Source of the DNA: Desulfofundulus australicus DSM 11792
GTDB lineage: Bacteria > Bacillota > Desulfotomaculia > Desulfotomaculales > Desulfovirgulaceae
DNA length: 64,000 nucleotides
Direction of reading: 5' to 3'
Assembly (NCBI RefSeq): GCF_900129285.1
Contig: NZ_FQUW01000006.1
Span: 1-64,000 of the forward strand
Under the pieces are notes generated by a model. It did not search any database and had not been told where the DNA came from. It was given only the letters and a program-made list of their open reading frames with translations. Each line of letters begins with the position of its first letter. The first letter of the stretch is position 1. The position numbers were made by a program, and so were the translations under genes. This document shows positions 19,102 to 27,926 of this stretch, piece after piece.

Positions 19102-20328
19102 CTATCTTTCGTTCCACTTGGGGACGGGAAAAACCAGTTTTCCTGAAGCAGCTTCTTCAGGCCAGACCACTTCGAGTTTCCCCTTTTGCCATTGCACTAC
19201 ATAGGTAGTAGGTCTATCCTGGTTGGTATAACCTTCCCAATCTTCAAACTTTATAGGTCCCATTATCGTCATCATATCGGTTTCTTTTAAGGCCTTCTGG
19301 ATACCTGCAGGAGTGAAATCTTTGGCCCGTGCTAAAGCATCAGCAATTATATACATTGTGGCATAGGCCTGAGCACCGTGATAATCCGGTTCTTTCCCAT
19401 ATTTCTCCTTGTACTTATTAAAATAATCACTGGCCCCTTTCCAGGTAACACTGGGAACCCACAGCGTTGTTGAAGCTATATATTCAGCAGCACTCCCTGC
19501 ATTTTCTAAAAATTCAGGCATGGTATAACCTGCTGCTCCCCCAACAAATAACCTGGGATTAAAGTCCAGTTCCCTCATCTGTTTAACTATTAAAGAAGCA
19601 TCCATTACATAAGAAACAGCAAAAACAACATCAGGATTAGCTTTTTTCATGTTGGCCAGCATGGGTTTAAAATCAATGGCACCTTTTTCATAACTCTGGT
19701 CAAAAACTATTTTGATTCCTCTAGCTTTACAGTCATTCCGGAAGGCCTCGGCAGAGCTAGTACCAAAATCAGTGTTCTCATAAATAATAGCTACATTCCG
19801 CGGTTTAATCTGCTTATCAAATAAATCCCACAGGGCAGAAGTATATTTGCTGGACGGCGCGGCAGCTCCCCTGAACACCCATTGCCAGCCCTGTTTGGTA
19901 ATCTTATCGGCAGAACCGGTAACAATAAGGAAAGGAATGCCTTTTGACTGGGCTGTCCCCGCAATAACGTTAGTATTGGCACTGCTGTAGCCTCCGCTGA
20001 GCATAACTACCTTATCCTGGTTAATTAGTTTTTCAGCAGCAGCTTTGGCGGCATCCTGTCTGCTCTGGTCATCTTCAAATATTAGCTTGATTTCCTTCCC
20101 GTTAATTGTAGTCTTGCCTGCCGCCTTTAATTCTTCATAGGCCATCTCCATGGAATTTTTTTCCATAGTGCCAAACATGGCTTCAGTTCCGGTCAAAGGG
20201 AGGATAACACCTATCTTGATTACATCTTGAGCTTCTTGTCCCTGCTGTGTCCCTCCTCCACACCCGGCTATAACAGTAACACCCAGAACCATTAACAGAA
20301 CAGTTAAAATAGCCAGGCATTTTTTCAC
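19102..20328 (-). CDS. livJ: Liv-type substrate-binding lipoprotein
   Basis: 408-residue periplasmic-type binding protein anchored as a lipoprotein: the signal peptide ends in VTVIAGC with the acceptor cysteine near 23. The mature domain starts with IKIGVILPLTGTEAMFGTMEKN and contains QSRQDAAKAAAEKLINQDKV and NVAIIYENTDFG, typical of the leucine/amide/carboxylate receptor family. Its GGAGGTATAAAAAG ribosome site is good. It leads the liv operon (livJ-H-M-G-F). Branched-chain amino acids are the default ligand, but this family also binds amides, urea and aromatic or short carboxylates, so the substrate is not fixed by sequence. Confidence 0.9.
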   Translation of the reverse strand: MKKCLAILTVLLMVLGVTVIAGCGGGTQQGQEAQDVIKIGVILPLTGTEAMFGTMEKNSMEMAYEELKAAGKTTINGKEIKLIFEDDQSRQDAAKAAAEKLINQDKVVMLSGGYSSANTNVIAGTAQSKGIPFLIVTGSADKITKQGWQWVFRGAAAPSSKYTSALWDLFDKQIKPRNVAIIYENTDFGTSSAEAFRNDCKARGIKIVFDQSYEKGAIDFKPMLANMKKANPDVVFAVSYVMDASLIVKQMRELDFNPRLFVGGAAGYTMPEFLENAGSAAEYIASTTLWVPSVTWKGASDYFNKYKEKYGKEPDYHGAQAYATMYIIADALARAKDFTPAGIQKALKETDMMTIMGPIKFEDWEGYTNQDRPTTYVVQWQKGKLEVVWPEEAASGKLVFPVPKWNER

Positions 20329-20630
20329 TTTTTATACCTCCTTTGCCCTCTATCTCTAAAAGCAGATAAAACCAGCGATATCTCAAATCAGTCATAATAG
20401 TCAGAAAACATTTCCCGCTTACGACCTACGCAGCAAAATTTTAATTCATATTTATTTCCAGGTAATATGATCACTCCTACTCCTATTCTGAGTAACCGAT
20501 TATCAGGTATCAGCCCCCTCTCTCATTTCTTCTGACCAGCTGCCATGATAATTTTTCTCCGCTCTCACCCCCTCTAGTTCTAGTTCAATTTAAAGTTACC
20601 TAAATATGTTCTTTTACGTCTTATTAAAAT
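20329..20630 (-). other. Intergenic leader of the liv operon
   Basis: A 302-base AT-rich gap separates the TRAP receptor gene from livJ. It must hold the liv promoter unless transcription comes from upstream. I found no convincing -35/-10 pair, no GG-N10-GC promoter and no hairpin-T terminator. A short direct repeat (GAACTA-GAACTA) near 20576-20587 is the only evident structure. Confidence 0.5.
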
Positions 20631-21683
20631 CTAGGGTAGTGTTCTCTTTGTTCTTAAAGCTTCCTCTATAAGTTCATTACCGATAACAGATCTAAATTGT
20701 TGGTAAAGGTGGGCAAACACCGCTTGCCATTCGTCCCTTTCCGAGGGAGTCTGAATATGTATTTTTACTTCACCGGAAGACTTTATTTTTTCAAAATTCT
20801 TCCTATTTAATTTTGCTGCCTGTTCCCTTTCCCACAAAGTAACCTCGGCCATAGTTTCTTCAATCACTTTACGTATATCGGAAGGCAATGAGAACCAGAA
20901 TTTTTTATTTATAAGAACCACATAACCCATATAACCATGGTTACTTACAGTAAGATATGGCTGAGTTTCATAAAAACGCTGGGAATAAATGTTAGATACA
21001 GTATTTTCCTGGCCATCCACCTGACCTTTAGAAAGCGCGTCATAAACATCACTAAAAGGCATCTGTATGGTATCTGCTCCCAAGCTATGAAACTGCTCTT
21101 CCAGCACTTTACTGTTAATCATTACCCTGAAAGTTAATCCCTTAAAATCTTCTGGATGCACCACGGGCCTTTTGCTATTGGTTATTTGTTTGAATCCATT
21201 ATCCCAAAAAGCCAGGGGATAAATATTATAAGGTTCAAGGGTAGCAAATAGCTTTTTGCCTAACTCTCCATCCAGCGCCTTATGCACCTGTTCTTCGTTC
21301 TCAAAAAGATATGGTAAATCCAGTAGCTGCCACTGGGGAGCCAGGCTGCTCAATTTGGATGTGGTAGGGGCAATGATCTGGACCGCACCTTTCTGCAGGG
21401 CGTCCAGTTCCTCTCCATCCTTGTACAGCACCGAGTTGGGAAAAACCTGAACCTCTACCCGCCCCCCTGTCCGCTCCTCTACCAGCCGGGCAAACCGCCG
21501 GGCCGCCTGCCCTTTAGGGGTATCCTCGGCCACCACGTGGGAAAACTTGATTACAATCTTTTCCCGGGGATCTACCTGTTCCCCGTCGGGCCCGCGCCGG
21601 TCGCATCCCGTGGTGATCAAGACCACCGCCATAAAGAACAACAACCATTTCTTTGCCCAATCAAGCATGGCCGACCACTGCAA
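20631..21683 (-). CDS. TRAP-type C4-dicarboxylate-binding lipoprotein (DctP/DctB family)
   Basis: 350-residue extracytoplasmic receptor. The N-terminus is a lipoprotein signal ending LITTGC. The mature part has FSHVVAEDTPKGQAARRFA, GELDALQKGAVQ-like sequence and the carboxylate-binding arginine motif GLTFRVMINSKV, then MPFSDVYDALSKGQVDGQEN. No DctQ or DctM permease gene lies beside it. The two upstream genes encode a CitA-type kinase and its regulator, as in the Bacillus dctB-dctS-dctR set where the receptor helps the kinase sense. TTG 21683 touches the AAGGAGG; ATG 21668 is an alternative start. Confidence 0.85.
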   Translation of the reverse strand: MQWSAMLDWAKKWLLFFMAVVLITTGCDRRGPDGEQVDPREKIVIKFSHVVAEDTPKGQAARRFARLVEERTGGRVEVQVFPNSVLYKDGEELDALQKGAVQIIAPTTSKLSSLAPQWQLLDLPYLFENEEQVHKALDGELGKKLFATLEPYNIYPLAFWDNGFKQITNSKRPVVHPEDFKGLTFRVMINSKVLEEQFHSLGADTIQMPFSDVYDALSKGQVDGQENTVSNIYSQRFYETQPYLTVSNHGYMGYVVLINKKFWFSLPSDIRKVIEETMAEVTLWEREQAAKLNRKNFEKIKSSGEVKIHIQTPSERDEWQAVFAHLYQQFRSVIGNELIEEALRTKRTLP

Positions 21684-21791
21684 CCTCCTTTACGGAGTGA
21701 CCCCGGGAAGCAAATCCCAATTCAGTAATATGTTAATTGCTCCAGTTTTCTGACATCTTGCCTTAATTCTACCCCCATTTACCATCAATTC

Positions 21792-21806
21792 GCAATATTG
21801 CGGCCA
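21792..21806 (-). promoter_or_regulatory. Possible sigma-54 promoter upstream of the TRAP receptor gene
   Basis: The minus strand reads TGGCCGCAATATTGC, matching TGGC-N7-TTGC with GG at 21804-21805 and GC at 21792-21793. It lies 32 bases after the response-regulator gene and about 100 bases before the receptor start. The sequence is also part of a perfect CGCAATATTGCG palindrome, so it could instead be a protein-binding site. Confidence 0.4.
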
Positions 21807-21837
21807 TAAAGTTAATTTTGGTCTTTATGTTCAGCAG

Positions 21838-22524
21838 TTAAACTATCTTATATCTTTTGATGGGACGTCCCACTGAACCGTATTGCAATTCCACCGTCAC
21901 CTTGCCCAGCTGGCTCAAATATTCTAAATACCGGCGGGCTGTTACCCTGGCCAGGCCCAGGGCAGCAGCCACCTCCTCAGCTGACAGAGATGCTTCTTCC
22001 TTTATAAGTAAAAGCAAAACCTGTTTTAAGGTAACTTCATTCAAACCCTTTGGCATCCCTTCGGCCTTCTCTTCAGTAGCTGTCACCGTTCTTCCCCGGG
22101 CCAGCCGATCAATATCATCTTGCTCCAGCAGATCTTTTTTATTTAAACGATTATATAAAAAAGCGAAATTTTCGAGGGCGCTTCGCAAGCGGTTAAATTT
22201 AAATGGTTTGATGATATAATCCACCGCTCCATAACGGAAAGCATTTTTTATGGTTTCTGCATCCTGAGCCGCCGTTACCAGCATTACATCGGTAGGCAAA
22301 CCAAGCCGGCGAATTTCCTGCAGGGCAGCTAAACCACTCATATCCGGCAGGTAAACATCTAAAAGAGTCAGGGCGGGTTTTAACCGGGCTGCCAGCCTTA
22401 CCGCTTCTTTCCCCGTACGGGCTACACCTACCACTTTAAAACCGGGTACGGCATTGACAAAACCCTGGTTTACTTCCACTACCATTGGATCATCCTCGAC
22501 AATCAGCACATCAATGATGCCCAC
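21838..22524 (-). CDS. Response regulator of the CitB/DctR family
   Basis: 228-residue regulator. The receiver domain has the acidic pocket VLIVEDDPM, phosphorylation aspartate in LTLLDVYLPD near residue 57, and the lysine of YIIKPFKFNRL. A linker and a C-terminal helix-turn-helix follow (LSAEEVAAALGLARVTARRYLEYL), as in DctR, CitB and DcuR. It is transcribed just after the kinase gene and should control uptake of di- or tricarboxylates or similar acids. Confidence 0.9.
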   Translation of the reverse strand: MGIIDVLIVEDDPMVVEVNQGFVNAVPGFKVVGVARTGKEAVRLAARLKPALTLLDVYLPDMSGLAALQEIRRLGLPTDVMLVTAAQDAETIKNAFRYGAVDYIIKPFKFNRLRSALENFAFLYNRLNKKDLLEQDDIDRLARGRTVTATEEKAEGMPKGLNEVTLKQVLLLLIKEEASLSAEEVAAALGLARVTARRYLEYLSQLGKVTVELQYGSVGRPIKRYKIV

Positions 22525-22559
22525 ACGTTAACCCCCCATAAGTCACCTTATGGAAAAAA

Positions 22560-24158
22560 TTATCTATGAAAGAATGGAACACGTACCATAACGGTGGTTC
22601 CTTCTCCCGGCCGGGAATGGATGGTAATTTTCCCCCCGGCAGTATCAACATGCCTTTTAACCAGGTAGAGACCTATTCCACGCCCGGCTCCTTTGGTTGA
22701 AAACCCCTGCTCGAAAACCCGATCCTGCAGATGCTCCGGTATACCTGCTCCCCAATCCCGTATCATAATCATCAACTCCCCTGAATCTTCACGCATTTCT
22801 AATTCCACTCGCCTGCGGGAAGGTTCCATGTCCCGGACGGCATCGAGGGCATTTTCCAGAAGGTTGCCCAGCACAACCCCAAGGGCAGCAGCATCCATAC
22901 GGGACGGCAACCTCAATAACCGGCAGGAACGGTCAATAAGAAGGTCTACCTTTAGCTCCTTTGCCCGGCTGTATTTGCCCAATAATAAACCGGCTATACT
23001 GTAATCACAAATGTTTTTGGTCAGCAATCGGGTAAGTTCCTGCTGCTCTTCAGTAACTGCAAATATAAAGTCTATTGCTTCCTGTACCCGGTTTAACTGG
23101 AGTAATCCGGCAATGGTATGCAGACGATTTAGGTACTCATGGTTCTGTACCCGGAGAGCTTCTACAAATGATTTTACACCGGTTAACTCCTCAGCCAGCC
23201 GGTGCATTTCTGTACGATCCCTGAAAGAAATCAGGGCTCCCACAACTTCCCCATGCACCTTCACCGGTACCTGATTAACAATAACGATAGTATTATTATT
23301 TAAAACCTGTTCCTGGTTAAACTCGGGCTGACCCGTTTGCAATACCCGGGACAAAAAACTGGATGGGAGCACCTCGTCGACGCTCCGGCCCACCACATTA
23401 TCATCCAGGCCAAGTAAGCGCTTGGCTTCTTCGTTAATCACAGTAATACGCATGTTCCTGTCCACAGCTACGATTCCCTCGCCCATAGCCTGCAACATGG
23501 CCGTGCGTTCTTCCAAAATACGGGCAATTTCCTCGGGCTCGAGAGCGAACATGGCTCCCTTAATCCTGCTGGCCAGGTAAAGAGAACCGAGCAAGCCTAC
23601 CAGCAAACCCACGGCCAGGGAGGGATAAAGTTGAGCCTGGATAGCCTGATAAAGTTGAGTAAAGGTAGGGGTAATAATTCCTACTACCACTACTCCAACC
23701 TGTCGCGTGCCCTCATCCGTTTTTATGGGAGAAAAAGCACGAACGGCGGGACCCCTTATGCCGGCGGTACGGGTAATATATTCCTGGCCGGATAGAGCCC
23801 GGCCAAGGTCTCCACCCGAAAACTTACCCCCTATGCGTTCCGCTACCGGATGAGAGTAACGAATTCCGTTCATATCTACTACGACAATATATTCCACCCC
23901 TGTAGCCAGCCTGATTTTTTCAGCCAGAGGTTGAATAACACCGGCACCGCCAGGACGCCCCACGTTATTTTGTATAACCTCCATCTGAGCAAGGGTCCTG
24001 GCTATGGCCAGGGCACGTCTCCCCATCTCCTCTTCAATTAAATGGCAAACTTTAAATCCCATAAATATAACGGCTACCATGATGGCCACCAGCACCGACA
24101 CATAAGATAAAATGGCCAACCTGGTACGCAAGGGCAAAATACGCCTGTAAACAATCAA
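22560..24158 (-). CDS. Sensor histidine kinase of the CitA/DcuS/DctS family
   Basis: 532-residue membrane kinase. A transmembrane helix near residues 16-36 and another near 183-200 flank an extracytoplasmic sensor domain containing GVEYIVVVDMNGIRYSHP, typical of the CitA/DcuS fold. A cytoplasmic PAS domain (about 215-320) precedes the H box NHEYLNRLHTI and the ATPase domain with LLENALDAV, RDWGAGIP and GRGIGLYLVKRHV. The start is TTG 24158 after GGAGGGA. It senses a small carboxylate outside the cell by family precedent; the exact ligand is unknown. Confidence 0.9.
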   Translation of the reverse strand: MIVYRRILPLRTRLAILSYVSVLVAIMVAVIFMGFKVCHLIEEEMGRRALAIARTLAQMEVIQNNVGRPGGAGVIQPLAEKIRLATGVEYIVVVDMNGIRYSHPVAERIGGKFSGGDLGRALSGQEYITRTAGIRGPAVRAFSPIKTDEGTRQVGVVVVGIITPTFTQLYQAIQAQLYPSLAVGLLVGLLGSLYLASRIKGAMFALEPEEIARILEERTAMLQAMGEGIVAVDRNMRITVINEEAKRLLGLDDNVVGRSVDEVLPSSFLSRVLQTGQPEFNQEQVLNNNTIVIVNQVPVKVHGEVVGALISFRDRTEMHRLAEELTGVKSFVEALRVQNHEYLNRLHTIAGLLQLNRVQEAIDFIFAVTEEQQELTRLLTKNICDYSIAGLLLGKYSRAKELKVDLLIDRSCRLLRLPSRMDAAALGVVLGNLLENALDAVRDMEPSRRRVELEMREDSGELMIMIRDWGAGIPEHLQDRVFEQGFSTKGAGRGIGLYLVKRHVDTAGGKITIHSRPGEGTTVMVRVPFFHR

Positions 24159-24184
24159 ATAAAGTATCTCCCTCCAAGAAAAAT

Positions 24185-24206
24185 AAATGTTTAACCGAAA
24201 TGTTAA
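24185..24206. repeat. Direct repeat upstream of the sensor kinase gene
   Basis: AAATGTTTAA at 24185-24194 is repeated as AAATGTTAA at 24198-24206, 13 bases apart, directly upstream of the kinase ribosome site. It could be a binding site of the linked response regulator. The rest of the 263-base divergent gap (24159-24421) shows no clear promoter except a TATAAT at 24382 facing right. Confidence 0.3.
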
Positions 24207-24421
24207 TTATTTCGATACCGCAGGAACCAAACCCTCCTTCCACTTCAAAAGTGACATATTTCAGCAGGAAAAAGCGCGGGAGGCAAGAAAATAGCTTAGA
24301 TATCTTTAAAAATAAATCTGGGAATAATAACCTTTAAAAACCGGTTGCTTCCAAGAGGTCAATGTTCCCTCCAGGCAGGCGTATAATTTAAAGTAAACCT
24401 CTGCCTGCGAGGTGATTACCT

Positions 24422-25381
24422 TTGGTGAAAATCAGGCTCTGGCAAAACCATGGAGAACAAAACGGAATTAAAGAACGCCGGAACTTTCCTGTTTTTTCAC
24501 CAGGGGGGCAGGAGGAAAAAACTTTTGGCGGAAGTGGTGAAGACCAGCGTCAAAAAAATGTCCGGGAGATCATGAAAGAATTGGACTCACTGGTTGGCCT
24601 CACCGGAGTAAAGAAACTGGTGCGTGAAGTTCACGCTTTTGTAGAGATACAGCGCCGGAGGCAAAAAGAAAAGCTGGCTGCCGAACCTCAGGTCCTGCAC
24701 ATGGTTTTTAAAGGCAATCCGGGAACGGGGAAAACCACTGTGGCCCGCATCATTGGCCGCCTTTTTAAAGAAGCGGGGGTTTTACCCAGGGGGCATCTGG
24801 TTGAGGTGGAAAGGGCCGACCTGGTGGGAGAATATATTGGCCATACAGCGCAAAAAACCAGGGAGCAGATTAAAAAGGCCCTGGGAGGCATTCTTTTTAT
24901 CGACGAAGCCTATTCCCTGGCCCGGGGCGGTGAAAAAGATTTCGGGCGTGAAGCCATCGACGCACTGGTTAAAGGAATGGAAGATCATAAGGATAATTTG
25001 ATTCTTATTCTGGCCGGTTATCGCCAGGAAATGGAGTGGTTTATGGAAAGTAATCCTGGATTACGCTCCCGCTTTCCCATTCATATTACTTTTCCTGATT
25101 ATACCACCCCGGAACTTCTGGCCATTGCAGACCTCATGCTAAAAAAACGCCAGTACCATTTAACTCAGGGAGCGCGGGACGAATTGCGTCTTATTCTGGA
25201 GGAAAGCCGTTCCCTTCATGTACATAGCGGTAACGCCCGGCTGGTACGCAACCTTATTGAACGGGCCATACGCCAGCAGGCAGTCCGCCTGGTCCGCAAG
25301 AGCCAGGTCAGCAGGGAAGATTTAATGACCATCACCCGGGAAGATATTCTCCGCGCACGGGAATACAACCCCGGAACTTAG
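24422..25381 (+). CDS. spoVK: AAA+ ATPase, SpoVK/CbbX family
   Basis: 319-residue AAA+ protein. After a basic, glycine-rich N-terminus of about 50 residues come LDSLVGLTGVKKLVREV, Walker A GNPGTGKTTVARIIG, Walker B GILFIDEAYSLARGG, the GRGEAIDALVKGMEDH-like region and sensor arginines in SRFPIHITFPDY. Bacillus SpoVK acts late in sporulation, and the gene neighbours a ynbB homologue there as here. GAGGTG stands 7 bases before TTG 24422 and 10 before GTG 24425. CbbX-type Rubisco activase is the related alternative but no Rubisco gene is present. Confidence 0.85.
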   Translation: MVKIRLWQNHGEQNGIKERRNFPVFSPGGQEEKTFGGSGEDQRQKNVREIMKELDSLVGLTGVKKLVREVHAFVEIQRRRQKEKLAAEPQVLHMVFKGNPGTGKTTVARIIGRLFKEAGVLPRGHLVEVERADLVGEYIGHTAQKTREQIKKALGGILFIDEAYSLARGGEKDFGREAIDALVKGMEDHKDNLILILAGYRQEMEWFMESNPGLRSRFPIHITFPDYTTPELLAIADLMLKKRQYHLTQGARDELRLILEESRSLHVHSGNARLVRNLIERAIRQQAVRLVRKSQVSREDLMTITREDILRAREYNPGT

Positions 25382-25453
25382 AAAGTAGCATGGTATATAT
25401 AAGCTATAAACCGTTAACATATTTGTTGATTACCTTTAAAGGGGAGTTATGCC

Positions 25454-26701
25454 TTGAATACCACAGATTTGAACGCCCTGGCTGCAGAGGTAGAAAAAGA
25501 AGTACAACCTTATTATGAAAGAGTAGACGCAGTAGCGCGCCGCAATCACAGCCGGGTACTGGCCGCTTTTCACCAGGCCCGGGTAAGCGATTATCATTTA
25601 AAAGGTTCCACCGGTTATGGTTACGGGGATCAGGGAAGGGAAACCCTGGAAAATGTATACGCCCGGGCGTTTCAGGCTGAGGCCGCCCTGGTGAGGGGGC
25701 AGATAGTCAGCGGTACCCATGCCATTGCCCTGTGTCTGTTTGGTGTTTTACGTCCGGGGGACGAATTACTGGTAGCAACAGGAACACCTTACGATACCCT
25801 TCAAGAAGTAATCGGTATCAGGGGTAACGCCCCTGGTTCTTTAATGGAGCTGGGCATCACTTACCGGCAGGTAGACCTGCTTCCCAACGGCAGGCTGAAC
25901 ATAGATGCAGTTGCCCGGGCTATTAATAAACGCACCCGTATGATAATGTTCCAGCGATCACGGGGTTATAGCCTGCGGCCTTCCTTAAATTTAAGCGAAA
26001 TGGGCCGGGCAATAGCCTGGATTAAGAAAAATTATCCTCACGTAATAACTTTTGTGGATAATTGCTACGGCGAATTTGTAGAACCCCTGGAACCCCCAGC
26101 TGTAGGGGCAGATTTAGTGGCCGGATCGCTGATCAAGAACCCGGGAGGAGGCCTGGCCCCGGGTGGGGGTTACGTAGTAGGGGGAAAAATTTACGTAGAA
26201 ATGGCCGCCAGCCGGCTCATAGCGCCGGGACTGGGCAGAGAGGTGGGACCCAGCCCGGATTACCAGCGCTTACTTTTTCAAGGGCTTTTCATAGCTCCAC
26301 ATGTGGTAGCAGAGGCTTTAAAGGGAGCCATCTTTGCTGCCCGCCTGTTTGAGAGATTGGGATTTACAGTAGATCCCGCACCCCAGGAAGAACGTACCGA
26401 CATTGTTCAAGCTATCCTTTTGGGTTCACCCGAAAGGGTAATTGCTTTCTGCCATGGATTACAGCAGGCTTCCCCTGTCGATTCACATGTGCTGCCCCAA
26501 CCGGTGGACATGCCCGGCTATGATGATGCGGTAATCATGGCTGCGGGTACCTTTGTTCAGGGTTCGTCCATTGAGCTAAGCGCCGATGCGCCGATGCGTG
26601 AACCCTATGCGGTGTATATGCAGGGGGGGCTGTCCAAGGAATATGTTCAGCTGGCCGTAATCGCGGCAGCAAAGGCAGTAATGGCGGTGAATAAAGGATG
26701 A
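25454..26701 (+). CDS. ynbB: YnbB-like PLP-dependent protein (aluminium resistance / methionine gamma-lyase family)
   Basis: 415-residue fold-type I PLP protein. Marks are HLKGSTGYGYGDQGRETLE near 50, VSGTHAIALCLFGVLRPGDEL near 90, IMFQRSRGYSLRPSL, FVDNCYGEFVE and the PLP lysine in VAGSLIKNPGGG. The family is widespread and conserved in Firmicutes but its reaction is not established; old names refer to aluminium resistance. GGGGAG precedes the TTG start. The last four bases overlap the next gene's ATG, so the two are probably co-translated. Confidence 0.85.
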   Translation: MNTTDLNALAAEVEKEVQPYYERVDAVARRNHSRVLAAFHQARVSDYHLKGSTGYGYGDQGRETLENVYARAFQAEAALVRGQIVSGTHAIALCLFGVLRPGDELLVATGTPYDTLQEVIGIRGNAPGSLMELGITYRQVDLLPNGRLNIDAVARAINKRTRMIMFQRSRGYSLRPSLNLSEMGRAIAWIKKNYPHVITFVDNCYGEFVEPLEPPAVGADLVAGSLIKNPGGGLAPGGGYVVGGKIYVEMAASRLIAPGLGREVGPSPDYQRLLFQGLFIAPHVVAEALKGAIFAARLFERLGFTVDPAPQEERTDIVQAILLGSPERVIAFCHGLQQASPVDSHVLPQPVDMPGYDDAVIMAAGTFVQGSSIELSADAPMREPYAVYMQGGLSKEYVQLAVIAAAKAVMAVNKG

Positions 26702-27600
26702 ATTTAAAGCAACTGGAAGCATTTTTAAGAGTAGCAGAATTACAGAGTTTTACCAAGGCAGCCAAACATCTCTACATGAGCCAACCAGCCATAAGTTTTC
26801 AAATCAGGTCCCTGGAAGAAAGCCTCGGTACGACCCTTTTTTACCGGGGAGATAAAAAGGTGGAGCTCACCGAAGCCGGACGGCTTCTATACCCGGAAGC
26901 ACAGCAGATACTGCGCCACTTTCAAAAAATTAAATCCGAATTGGATGAACTGAAAGGACTTAAAAAAGGTCATCTCATTCTGGGAGCCAGCACCATTCCC
27001 GGTGAATATCTCCTGCCCCTGTTGATTGGCCGTTTCCACCGGGACTACCCTGGAATTGAGGTTACCATGCGAATAGCGGGAAGCAGCCAGGTTATCCGCT
27101 GGGTACAGGAGAGGGAAATAGATTTGGGAATAACCGGGGCACCTGTTAAAGAGGATGGGCTCGAATGTTTGCCCTGGTATCAGGACAGGCTGGTACTTAT
27201 TGTCGGCCCGGAACATCCCTGGATAAACCGGGACGCGGTAAGCCCGGCTGAATTATTGACCCAGCCTTTGATCCTCCGCGAGCCGGGTTCGGGCACCCGC
27301 CGGTCTATGGAAGAAAAAATGGCCCAGGTGGGCCTCTCTGTGAGAGATGCACAGGTGGTAATGGAACTGGGTAGCACCCGGGCTGTAATTACAGCTGTGC
27401 AGGCTGGCCTGGGAATTAGCCTGGTTTCTGCCCTGGCTGCCGCTGAACCGCTGGCCCTGAAAAGGGTATATCAGGTAACCCTAAAAGAGTTAGATCTGAC
27501 CCGTTACCTTTACCTGGTGCATGTAAAAGAGTGGCCGCTGAGTTTTGCTGCTGGCGCTTTTTGGGATTACATAACAAAAGAAGGAGAGACGGGTAAATAA
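26698..27600 (+). CDS. LysR-family transcriptional regulator
   Basis: 300-residue regulator. The N-terminal helix-turn-helix is MNLKQLEAFLRVAELQSFT with AKHLYMSQPAISFQIRSLEE. The effector domain starts LILGASTIPGEYLLP. It resembles CysL/CysB-type members of Firmicutes, which respond to sulfur metabolites. ATGA overlap with the ynbB-like gene suggests co-expression and perhaps a shared sulfur or amino-acid role; this is inference. LysR proteins usually act on divergent genes, which is not the arrangement here. Confidence 0.88.
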   Translation: MNLKQLEAFLRVAELQSFTKAAKHLYMSQPAISFQIRSLEESLGTTLFYRGDKKVELTEAGRLLYPEAQQILRHFQKIKSELDELKGLKKGHLILGASTIPGEYLLPLLIGRFHRDYPGIEVTMRIAGSSQVIRWVQEREIDLGITGAPVKEDGLECLPWYQDRLVLIVGPEHPWINRDAVSPAELLTQPLILREPGSGTRRSMEEKMAQVGLSVRDAQVVMELGSTRAVITAVQAGLGISLVSALAAAEPLALKRVYQVTLKELDLTRYLYLVHVKEWPLSFAAGAFWDYITKEGETGK

Positions 27601-27614
27601 TTCCCAAAACATTA

Positions 27615-27635
27615 GGCCCCTCCAACGGAGAGACC
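27615..27635 (-). terminator. Hairpin after hfq
   Basis: On the minus strand GGTCTCTCC, loop GTT, GGAGGGGCC forms a 9-bp stem with G-U pairs. It is followed by TAATGTTTT, a weak T tract. It lies about 20 bases after the hfq stop and is a possible terminator of the mutS-hfq operon. Confidence 0.5.
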
Positions 27636-27652
27636 ATTACTATGTATTGTAC

Positions 27653-27895
27653 TTATTGTGTTTTTTGCTCGGAAAAAGAGGCAGTCATAGATCGCATTGG
27701 GCTGACGGTGGATATGGCGTGCTTGTAAACCATCATCTGCTTCCCATCGCTTTCCAAAATTACGGTAAAGTTATCGAAACCCCTGACCACGCCCTTAAGC
27801 TGAAAACCGTTGACCAAAAAGATGGTCACGGGAATATTTTCTTTGCGCACCTGATTTAAAAATGCATCCTGCAAATTTATTTGCGGCTTACTCAT
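27653..27895 (-). CDS. hfq: RNA chaperone Hfq
   Basis: 80-residue Sm-like protein forming a hexameric ring. The Sm1 motif is seen in [22 protein letters not shown], and the Sm2 motif in [12 protein letters not shown]. It follows miaA by 31 bases, the widely conserved miaA-hfq order. The C-terminal tail is short, as in other Firmicutes. Confidence 0.97.
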   Translation of the reverse strand: MSKPQINLQDAFLNQVRKENIPVTIFLVNGFQLKGVVRGFDNFTVILESDGKQMMVYKHAISTVSPMRSMTASFSEQKTQ

Positions 27896-27926
27896 TGGAA
27901 GGTCCCTCCGTCGGTAGTATTTTTTT

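Noticed and set aside
20329-20630. Search for a sigma-54 or sigma-A promoter before the liv operon
   Set aside because: No GG-N10-GC pair and no acceptable -35/-10 pair was found.
24375-24408. GCAGGC...GCCTGC inverted repeat around a TATAAT before the spoVK-like gene
   Set aside because: Half sites are short, spacing is wide and no matching -35 was found, so a regulatory call was not made.
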